From Dendrobium chrysotoxum (taxonomy: Eukaryota; Streptophyta; Magnoliopsida; Asparagales; Orchidaceae): a stretch of DNA of 64,000 nucleotides. Made by a program: the position numbers and the translations under genes. Positions 54,501-64,000 of this stretch are shown piece after piece (position 1 is the stretch's first letter; every line of letters begins with the position of its first letter). The DNA lies in contig CM034301.1 of the NCBI GenBank assembly GCA_019925795.1, forward strand, positions 43,487,783-43,551,782. The letters run 5' to 3'. The notes beneath the pieces were generated by a model. That model was given only the letters and a program-made list of their open reading frames with translations, ran no database searches and was not told the DNA's origin.

Positions 54501-55779
54501 AACCAAGTTGAGGGGCTCAAAATGAGCCCAAAGTGGATAAGTAAATGGCTTCCCTTTCTTGTGAATCTCTAAGTCTCAGAAAATTCATACCTCGGATATT
54601 CGTGACACTTGAGTTTAAAAATCATGATTTTGGATTCATCATCGTGCAAGGATGTTCTATTAGATATAAAAATATTCTCATGCAAGAAATTGAGAAGATT
54701 CAGTTTCTCTCTCTAATTTACACCCTTTTGAATTAGATATTTATTCAAAATATATAAGGGAGAAATCCCAGCTTAGCTTGTAGGGAGCTTAAGCTGGGTT
54801 AGCAAAATTTAAATCCCTAACCTTCTCGGGTTTAGATGGAGTCAACCTATGTTGCTGAACTTTCAGAACCTTTTTTTTTAAAGGTTCAAGATGATTCAGA
54901 GGTTAATTTTTCATTTCTAAAAATAGTCTTTTCACTCTCTGATGAAATTTTCACTCTTTAGGAAATGTGTGAATCAGACTTCTCTCAGATTGATTGGTAA
55001 GGGCTTAAACATCTCTTAGTGGTCCCACTATTGAGTTTGTTTAAATGCTTGCCATATTCTTTTAAAAATTCGTGCACGAAAATATTTTGACCCCACCATC
55101 TGGTTATGGACCATTCTTAAGGACTGATAAGAGTCTCGCATTTATTTTACCTTCCTCTTCTGAGTTCTGGTAATTTGGGAGTTTCCCCCTCTCTGTTCCC
55201 CCAGTTTCACTTGGTGCCCCCAAGTGTGGTCTGGGATATCAAAACCAATTCAGACTTCTTTTGTACTGGGTCCATACCAACCTATGCTAACTAGGGAGGG
55301 TAATGTTGATCCACTATCCTAATCTAAATTTCATTCACATATAAATCGTGTTCTGATTGTGCCCCCAGTTTTATTCATGTGACGAATGTGGCCTGGGTTA
55401 TCAAAGCCAACCCTATATCCCTCTTTGAGTTCCAATCATTAGAGGATGTCCCATACTAGGAGTAACACACGGATATGGTAAACGTTCCCTCTACCGGGTG
55501 TTATCTTCGACAGTACGAGACATATTTAGTCTATGATTGTGAACATACAAAAAATGTGCATCTATGCAATAAAAGAGGGAAGCTCTCAGTAGAGCAAAAC
55601 CGGTTGCCCTTGTCACAGGTGGAACCCGGTAATACTCTCTAAGAGCTCAAATTCCCCAAAGTCTTTCTTTCTCTTCCCCTACGAAGCGTCTGAGCGATTG
55701 CTTCAAGGATGAGTTTACACTTGTGATTATTATGGTCTTTCACAATCATGATAGTCCTTGTTAGTGGTGTGATACATCT

Positions 55780-56640
55780 TGCTCAAGATGTTAACATCCC
55801 ACCTTCGCGAGCTCTGATTCCCTAGTAGGGAATCAGCTCTCCAATTTCTTTTAGTGACCTACTTTTTCACCCTTGCCTTGCTCTCAGCTACTAGAGCAGT
55901 CCTATGGGTTTGGTAGTGTCGCTCCTGCCTCTCACAGGATCCCCCCCGGTCAGGGTGAGTGTTACCGCTGTGATGTTTGATGTTTATTGATTTTACTCAT
56001 AAATCATTTCCCTCAATGGCGAGTGTGTCTCCTCGCCATCTTGAGTTGTTTCCCCAGTAGTGTTGCAGTACGCCTGGTTACCGGCGTTAGCATCACTGAC
56101 TTGAGAGCTCTGATTTTCTGGTAGAAAATCAACTCAGTTTCTACTTTACTCTCTCTCTCTCATTCGTACTCTACCCTCAGCTGCTGGGGTAGCTCTACGG
56201 ATGCACTGATATTATTCCACTTCCCACAGGGTCCCACCAGTTTGTGTGGGTGCCACTACTGTGGGCCTTTCATAAATATTATTCCTATGCAATGTTACTT
56301 CCCTTAGTGGCGAGTGTGTCCCCTCGCTACCCTTGTGTGCTTTCTTAGTTGTGATGCAGTACATTGAGTCTCAGATGTTAGCGTCGCTTCTTAGTGAACT
56401 TTGATTTTCTAGCAGAAAATCACTTCACTTGTCTTAGAGTGACATACTTTCCCGCCGTGACCCGACTCCTGGTTGTAGAGCGGTCCCTCGGATGTGTTTA
56501 TGTTGCTTTCCACCTCTACAGGGTCCCACTAGCTTACGTGGGTGTACCACTGTAGTCTTCTATGATTATTTCTCATTGATATAGTCCTTTTTTCTGTAGC
56601 AAGTGTGTCCTCCTTGCTACTTTAGCTACTCAGTGGGAAT
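55780..56640 (+). repeat. About three diverged tandem copies of a roughly 290-bp unit
   Basis: Landmarks recur near 55809, 56105 and 56397: GAGCTCTGATTTTCTGGTAG, then CTCAGCTGCTGGGGTAG-like, CACAGGGTCCCACCAG-like, and a GGCGAGTGTGTCCCCTCGC hairpin. Confidence 0.8.
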
Positions 56641-56919
56641 GGGATTACCCCTCTCACACTTTGTTGAGGGCGTACCTTTCCCTATGGTCTCTCGAGGCAT
56701 CATTCTGGTGCTTCCAGGTTTGTATGATTTTGGTTTCGCCTAGGCAGTTTCACTGGCATTTGGATACTCGTGGCCACGACGACTTGTCCTCTACCACGTG
56801 GTACCCAAAACACTAGTTTGAAACTCCTTAGACGACCCTTCTCTCTTTGAAATTTTCCATTTTCTACTCCTCTTCCCATCCCTACGCATATGCGTGTTAG
56901 GGTATGGTTGAGATGACTT

Positions 56920-57223
56920 TCCCCTGATTGCCCTACTGCAGGCATATGCGCCGGGTAGGCATCAGACTTTACTTGGTTGAGAGTGCCTCACAGAGCCCCT
57001 GGGAGGCATATCTCACCACCCTTTTTTTTTTTTCCTGATTGCTCTGCTGCAGGCATATGCGCCGAGTAGACATCAGGCTTTACTTGGTTGGGAGCACCCC
57101 GCAGAGCCCCTGCGAGGCATAGCTCACCGCACCTTTACCCTGACTGTCCTGCCGCTCTGGTAGACATCAGACCTTTACCCTGGTCGTCTTGCTCTGATCA
57201 AGCAGACATCAGACTTTACCCGG
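56920..57223 (+). repeat. Diverged tandem repeats (about 110 bp) before the 237-bp array
   Basis: Repeated CTGATTGCCCTACTGCAGGC, CATATGCGCCGGGTAG and CATCAGACTTTACTTGGTTG, with decreasing completeness towards 57220. They share wording with the 237-bp units. Confidence 0.8.
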
Positions 57224-58180
57224 TTGAGTGGGAGCCCGACAGAGTCCCTGGGAGGCATTCCCCACCACCACTTTTACTCTGGATGTTCTGTAAAAGACTA
57301 CGCAGACTCCAATTTCGTGGCTTATTTACTTTTGTTGAGGTCAGGCAGAAGTATTGAGTCACCCCTATCCGCTGTTCCGAAAGGAGCAGGAGGAGACGGG
57401 ATCCTTTCACCTTCTATTCTGCTGTTTGAAATGAACAGTCAGGTAGTTGGTTTTACTTACCGGTTGAGAGAGCCCGACAGAGTCCCTGGGAGGCATTCCT
57501 CACCACCCCTTTACTCTGGATGTTCTGTAAAAGACTACGCAGACTCCAATTTCGTGGCTTATTTACTTTTGTTGAGGTCAGGCAGAAGTATTGAGTCACC
57601 CCTATCCGCTGTTCCGAAAGGAGCAGGAGGAGACGGGATCCTTTCACCTTCTATTCTGCTGTTTGAAATGAACAGTCAGGTAGTTGGTTTTACTTACCGG
57701 TTGAGAGAGCCCGACAGAGTCCCTGGGAGGCATTCCTCACCACCCCTTTACTCTGGATGTTCTGTAAAAGACTACGCAGACTCCAATTTCGTGGCTTATT
57801 TACTTTTGCTGAGGTCAGGTAGAAGTATTGAGTCACCCCTATCCGCTGTTCCGAAAGGAGCAGGAGGAGACGGGATCCTCTCACCTTCTATTCTGCTGTT
57901 TGAAATGAACAGTCAGGTAGTTGGTTTTACTTACCGGTTGAGAGAGCCCGACAGAGTCCCTGGGAGGCATTCCTCACCACCCCTTTACTCTGGATGTTCT
58001 GTAAAAGACTACGCAGACTCCAATTTCGTGGCTTATTTACTTTTGTTGAGGTCAGACAGAAGTATTGAGTCACCCCTATCCGCTGTTCCGAAAGGAGCAG
58101 GAGGAGACGGGATCCTTTCACCTTCTATTCTGCTGTTTGAGATGAACAGTCAGGTAGTTGGTTTTACTTACCTGGTTGAG
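57224..58180 (+). repeat. Four near-identical 237-bp tandem repeats
   Basis: Units start near 57230, 57467, 57704 and 57941 at GAGCCCGACAGAGTCCCTGG and differ by only a few bases. 237 is divisible by three, so an open frame of 319 codons runs through all four copies. I regard that frame as a by-product. This is the kind of 3' UTR array from which satellite DNA has been reported to arise in Tat/Ogre elements. Confidence 0.95.
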
Positions 58181-58669
58181 TGAGCCCGACAGTGTCCCTG
58201 GGAGGCGTTCCTCACCACTACTTCTTCCCTGATTGTTTTGCTCTGATCAAGCAGACATCAGACTTTACTTGGTCGAGTGAGCCTGACAGTGTCCCTGGAA
58301 GGCATACCTCACCACCCTTTCACCCTCCATCTTGTTGTTTCGATGCGGTCAGATGGATAGTTGGTTTTCTTTACTACCTCACCTTTTTTTGGTCTCCCCC
58401 TCAGCTCTGCCCTTGCTACAGGGCAAGGTGAGGATGGGATTTCCTTTTACTCTGTCACCTTTTTGTGACCCGTTACTACTTTGCTTCCCACTTTCTCCTC
58501 GGCTCTGCCCTTGCTGTAAGACAAGGCCAGGAGAAGATCCCCCTTTACACTCTTTCACCTCTTTTGGTGCTCTTTCCTAGAGCCTTTACTCTACTGCTTC
58601 TGCCACATCCGGTCAACGCCAACACGAGCGGTTCACTAGTTTGTTCGCCACTCCTGTTGGGGGTCCGTT
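58181..58669 (+). other. End of 3' untranslated region and polypurine-tract zone
   Basis: Degenerate partial repeats, then GTTGGGGGTCC just before the 3' LTR. The short G run is the only polypurine-tract candidate and is weak. Confidence 0.5.
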
Positions 58670-60338
58670 TGTTGACCCTGTTTCTCCCTAGACCTAGGTC
58701 AAAGGGTTGACCTGGTCAAATTTGACCAGGCTAGACCCTGAAACCCAACCCAGTGGGTCCAGGGAGTCAAACCAAGTCTGCTGAGCCCAGACCCAGGCCC
58801 TGGGTCAACCTAGTTGACCAGGTCAACCTGGGTTGACCCAATTGCCCATATGGGTTCAAGATTAGATTCAAACCCAATCCAGGGCTCTCCAAGCCCCATT
58901 CTCTCCTCCACTGGACTCAGTGGGTCAGGCTTGACCCATTGGGCCCAAGTCTTGGTCCTGGGTCAACCTGGTTGACCAGGTCAACCCAGGTTGACCCAAT
59001 AGGCCCTAATAGGCTTAAATCAAATCCTAATCAGATCCAAGCCCAACCAAGGGCTTCATGAGCTCAACCCCTCTTCCCCTGGACCCATTTTGACCAAGTT
59101 GACTAGGTCAACTCATGCCTTGGTCCAACCTAGCCTTATATGGTCAAACATGACCTGTTCTGGTCAAATTAATCCATACAAGGTATCCGACCTTTCCATA
59201 GTCATCTCATGGGGGGAGATCCCGTCTAAATCAACTCCCCTATCTCCCAATCAGCTCTAGGACCAACCCAAGCCGTTGATCTTAGGTCTAGGACTATAAA
59301 TAAGGTATTAGGGTTTGTTTAGAAGGACTTTTGAACTCTTGCTCTCTTGGAAAACCTCCTGAAGCCTCGAGACTTTCTGTGAGAGCCCCCACGACCGATC
59401 CTCACCCTTCCCAAACCAGACCCGCCGCCAAACCCTCGCCGGCGGCGAGATCTCCGGCCAACCGAGCCTAAGAACCTTCCAAGGCTATTTGCGATCGATC
59501 TAGGCGTCGAGAGCCCAGGGTGTCTTCTACAATCTTGTGCGTGGACAATCAACAAGTTCAGAGAGTCCTTGAACGGTCCAAACCGTCCACGAACCGAGGT
59601 GAAAACCCTAACCCTAGTTAGAACACTTAGGGTTAATTAGCATCGTCATTAGTGCGTTTTAATCCAAATGAAACATCCCACATGAATGCTCTTCATGAGT
59701 AGAGCATAGGGTTAAAATTTCATGCTATTTGATCCATCCAATCGAAAGAAAACTCCAAAATATCGTTTAGGGCTACAGTTCGCGTTCGCCACCCGCTGGA
59801 GTTCGATCCGGACCGTTGATCCCGTGATCAACGGTCGGGATCTTGTCTTTCCGCGGTTCGGATCGACCGCGGCTTCAGATCCCGCTGTTCCGTCTGCGAT
59901 CCGGCTCGATCTGAGCCGTTGATTCGAAATGGCGGACGATCCGACGGCCGGCAGACCGCGCTGACGCGGCAAGTGAAGCCGCGTTATCCGCGGCCTGATT
60001 GCCGCATGATTGCGGCAATCATGGGCGGCGGCGCAATGATTGCGCCGCCTCCCAATGATTGGCCCGCGTCCGCGGGCCCAATCCGAGCCCGACAGCTGTC
60101 CCGCGCCGCCGCCGCCGGTGGATTTTTTTTTTTATTATTTTTTTTTATTATTTATTTATTTATTTATTTAAATAAAAAAAAAATCAAAAAAAAATTATTA
60201 TTATTTTTTTATTATTATTTAAATAATAATGTTATTACTATAATAATAATAATATTATTATTATATTATTATTATTATATTATTATTATCATTATTATTA
60301 TTTTAATTATTTTAATTATAATAATAATAATAATAATA

Positions 60339-60375
<37 letters not shown>

Positions 60376-63300
60376 ATGATTATTATTATATTAATATTAA
60401 TATTATAATTAATAATAATATTATTATTTTCAATAATAGTATTATTATATTATTATAATATTAATTATTATCATTATATTAATATTAATGTTATAGGTAA
60501 TAATAATATTATTATTTTTAATAATGATATTATTATTATATCATTCTAATATTAATTGTCATCATTATTAGCATTATTATAATATTAATATTATAATTAA
60601 TAATATTATTATTTTTAATGATATTATTATTATTGTTAATATTATTATTATGATATTAATTATTATTAGTGTTATTATAATATGAATATTGTAATCAATA
60701 ATAATATTATTTTAATAATATCATTATTGAAATTAATATTTATATTAATATAATAGTAATATCTATTGTTATTAATATTATTATAATATTAGTATTGTTA
60801 ACTAATAATAATATTATTATCTTTAATAATGGTGTTATTATGTTAATATTAATATTATTATAATATTAACACTTATTATTTCATATTATTATAATATTTT
60901 AATAATTATTATTTAAAATCTAAAAAAATTCAGATATTATCATATCTGGTTTATTTTAAAATTGTTATTTATTTTCAAATATTAATTATTTTAAATTACT
61001 TTAAAATTACCTTTAAACCTATTTAACTTCGAAAATTCATAACTTTGTCATTTTAAATCGGATTTTGACGCACAATACCTCGTTCTTTTCAGAAAAATGT
61101 GAATTTTAATTTAAAATTATTTCCTATATGTGATTCTGTCATTTCTAGATGTTTTCTGTATTTCTATGTTTTTTTTTAATTATTTAAATATTATTTAATT
61201 AATATAATTGATTATTTTAAAATAAAAATTATTTTAAAACCCCCTTGGTGGCTGGTAGACCTCCCATACTTATGAACTGAAGTATTTTCAGTTATCTTAT
61301 TTTCAAATTTACATTATTATTATTTATAATATTTATGTATTTTAAAAATGAGTTTAAAATTACATATTATTTAAATCCCCCAATTTTGGGAGGTCCACCC
61401 CTTATGAAATCTTAAACCTAGGCTATGTATATGAAGAGCAATTCGTGTGGGAGAAGGATTAGTGAATGATTGTGTCCCAATCATTCACTAATCACTTCAT
61501 TAGGTTCCTTTACTTAGTGTTTTCGTAGTCCTTGCATGTGTAGGTTGCACAAGCACGTAGCCTAGGCTCTCCTAGATCTAAGGACATGGCTTGGTGTGTT
61601 TATATTTGCTGCATTTACCCTCTGTATTATGCCTAAGGGTTAGTTACTTCATTTCACTCCTATATAACGTAGTGACACCCTAAGGACAACAATTAAGGAC
61701 CCGTCTAGCAAACTTAAAAAAATTCCAGGAATTAGGGTAGGACCCTGAATGACTTGAAATTTGAAACACTTAAACATAGTGACATCTGGAACCCTCTAGA
61801 ATTTTCTAGGAATTTTCTGGACTCTTTAAAACACTTAATTAGCAAACCCTAACTCACCCGTTAATTAAGCCTTAGAAACTTCAGAAAAATCTAATAAATC
61901 CATTTTAAATCAGAAAAATACCTATAATACCTCAAACTCTCCAGAATTCACTCCCCAACCTTAGATAATTAGGGCCCCCCCTAATTGGACCTTAATCTGG
62001 ACTTTAACTCAACCTTAATCAAAAATCACCTTTTTGCCTTAATTAAATCATTAAAAATTATTAAAAATCCCAAATTTCCCCCAAACACTTGGGAACACCT
62101 TCTTAGGTCATTTCTAACCTTTGGGGGTGATTCCAATCAGTTTGGAGCTGATTTGGGCCAAAACCCCCAAAATCCCCCTAACTAGGCAATTTCGATAATT
62201 CCTTTAATTGCCCCAACTTCTAAAAATCATAACTAATTATAGAAAATTCCAAAATGGGCAAACTAAAAGGCACCTAACTCACATTAAGGTCTAGTATTTA
62301 TTAAAAATATTAGGTGTCCAGAAACCAACTGAAATTAAAAAGTCAACTCTTCGGTCAACCGTAGTCTATAGTCTAGGGCCCGAAACTTCTAAAATTCATA
62401 ACTTTGCGTAGGAAACTCCAAATCCAGCAAACTAAAAGGCATTCAACTCACATTAAGGTCTAGTATTTGTTAAAAATATTAGGTGTCCAGAAATCAACTT
62501 AAATCAAAAAGTCAACAATCCGGTCAAACTTAGTTCAAAAACAAGACCAAAACTTCAGAAATTCATAACTTTGGATAGAAGAATCCAAATCGGGCATACT
62601 AACTGTCTAACTGATCAGGTTAAGGCCTAGTATTTTATAAAAATATTAGCTGGTCATAAATACCCTTTAATTAAAAAGTCAATTTTGGACTCTCTTTTAC
62701 TTAGTATATAGGTGGACCCCGAACCCCCTAAAACTTACTAATGCAATTTAAACTTTAAATATTATTACCCTAAGCATCAAAAATGACCTACGTACCAAAT
62801 TAAATAAAATGGATCTTAATTCGCTAATATTTATACTTTAATTAAAATTTCCTTTTAGACCTACAACAAACCTGGACAGTAGGCAATTGTAACTAACTAC
62901 CCAGCTTAGGATCTACCTCAGCTACACAGCTTTTCACACACATCTAGATGGTTTGTTAAGGCACCACTTCTAGACCTAGGCTAGGCCGGTGTTTACTTTT
63001 CTGCTGCGTGCCGAGTCTTCCGGATTTCATTGCATGTTGTGATTGAACTATTGGTGTGTTTGTTTACTTTTACTGCACTCTGGGAATTGATGTGATTGCA
63101 CGATAGACTACCCATAGGTTAGGATCGAGGTTGATACTAATAATGTTTTCTGCAGGTGGCCATGCTCATGCAGCGCTAAATATAAGGGGGGCAATAATCA
63201 TGATTTAAAAATTAATGCTGTTTTATGCAGGTGCTTCAGAAATTGCTCAGCCCCCCTAAATAAATGAGGGCTAATTGAAAATCATTATAAATTGCTACAG

Positions 63301-64000
63301 GTGCTCCAGAGCTTGCTTAGCCCTCAAACATTTAAGAGCATGGCCAAGTGTGGCTGTGATGAGTATTTTCATTTCTATATAAATTGCTTGGGATAATATA
63401 AAATTGCTTGGGTTGATTTTTTTTAGGATAACCTTACAGGAGAGTCTAGATTTACTGCTTTCATTTAATGTAAATGGTTTGTAATTTGGTATAGAGTTGT
63501 GAAAGTTTATTTTGAGTGGGGATACAAGAATCCAAAGGTTGGATGCCCAAAGAGAAAAGGACACCCAATATGAGGATAGTCATTTTTTATTTGGGAATCC
63601 AAATTTGGATTATTCTACTACCCGAGGAGTCCAAGGAGGCTGAGGTCCAAGGAGCCCCCAAGAAAACTGAGATCTAAAGATTCCTACAAAACTAAGATCC
63701 GAGGAGTCCAAGGAACGGAAGATCAAGAAGATGAAGACCCAGTGTATCCCACTCAAAATAACTTGCGTCAGTCTTAGGATTAGAAATCCGGGTTGTTGGC
63801 AGTGGTGCCCGGCCACTTTAATTTTCTGCAGACCCTGGGTTGTAATTAAGGGCAGTTGGCCTATGGACATTTATTAATTTGTTTGGATAATTTTGATGTG
63901 TTTTATGATTGTGTGCCTCTAGGATTGTTTGCTTTTCTTAGTTTCTTGGCGTTTTGCATGTCGCTTTTGTTTTAGCCTGGATTTCGTTAGGCTCTTTAAG
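58670..64000 (+). repeat. 3' LTR of the giant element (first 5.3 kb)
   Basis: Matches 37704-43024 nearly base for base. Differences I saw are single bases matching 5' positions about 38660, 40729, 40927, 42498, 42692 and 42738, plus length changes in T and ATT runs. The remaining 1.2 kb lie beyond the window. Confidence 0.95.

Larger units (their letters stand above)
37704..64000 (+). mobile_element. Giant Tat/Ogre-like Ty3/gypsy retrotransposon (right end outside window)
   Basis: Layout: 5' LTR about 37704-44201, PBS 44208-44225, ORF1 44545-45582, gag-pol 45583-53487, 5.2 kb of repeats, 3' LTR from about 58670. With a second full LTR the total would be near 27.5 kb. The second (archaeal-type) RNase H, the upstream ORF1, the tRNA-Arg PBS and the giant LTRs point to the Tat/Ogre group. 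The LTR copies are nearly identical (about six substitutions over 5.3 kb by eye, plus length changes in T and ATT runs), so insertion is recent. The left LTR border could be up to 10 bp further left, because GGGTCC precedes both copies. Confidence 0.93.

Noticed and set aside
57224..58183. 319-codon open frame of four identical protein repeats
   Set aside because: The 237-bp repeat length is a multiple of three, so one open unit gives a long frame. No start context, no known fold, and it lies in the 3' UTR of a retroelement.
59919..60458. 179-codon frame ending in long Ile/Tyr/Asn runs
   Set aside because: It runs from the GC hairpin block into the ATT array of the LTR; the tail is simple repeat.

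Overview
This window is nuclear DNA from a flowering plant with a large, transposon-rich genome. The evidence is a split Sec24-type gene with plant-like protein sequence, introns of up to 13.6 kb packed with Ty1/copia and Ty3/gypsy elements, and several kinds of inverted-repeat elements. The sequence does not settle the lineage further.

The only host gene I can support is on the minus strand, from 30795 leftward off the window edge. It encodes a COPII coat subunit of the Sec24 C/D-like (plant CEF) type. Seven exons are visible, all with GT/AG borders and compatible phases: the Pro/Gly-rich N terminus (exons 1-2), the start of the conserved core (3-4), the zinc finger (5), the linker (6) and the start of the trunk domain (7). 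The next exon should lie left of base 1. Intron 1 (8.9 kb) and intron 4 (13.6 kb) are swollen by insertions.

Intron 4 (6873-20431) holds a set of nested insertions. A solo Ty3/gypsy LTR (7981-13722) contains a short non-autonomous LTR element (8140-9762) and a second solo LTR (10886-13360), which itself contains an inverted-repeat element (12346-12965). Next to it is a decayed minus-strand chromodomain gypsy element (about 13999-19803), interrupted by a fragment of another gypsy element (16640-18125). Intron 1 (21051-29901) holds a copia-type element whose interior has been replaced by a broken, intronless copy of a PDS5 cohesin-cofactor gene (22505-25518). Joined to it is a truncated gypsy element with a long LTR (25519-27949), followed by an integrase remnant (about 28090-28640).

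Right of the Sec24 promoter lies a Tourist-like MITE (31997-32116), then a Tat-lineage element with an LTR, PBS and gag but no pol (32642 to about 37700).

The right 26 kb is a giant, very young Tat/Ogre-like Ty3/gypsy element. It has a 6.5-kb 5' LTR (about 37704-44201), a PBS matching tRNA-Arg, an upstream ORF (ORF1) separated by one in-frame UAG from a 2,634-codon gag-protease-RT-RNaseH-aRNaseH-integrase frame, a 5.2-kb 3' untranslated region of tandem repeats, and a 3' LTR that runs off the right edge. By eye the visible LTR parts differ at only about six substitutions in 5.3 kb. Full length should be near 27.5 kb.

Most promising second-look items: the PDS5 capture, the ORF1/UAG/gag-pol arrangement, a splice-site pair flanking the PBS, a dense W-box promoter, and a small ORF conserved inside the LTRs of two diverged elements.
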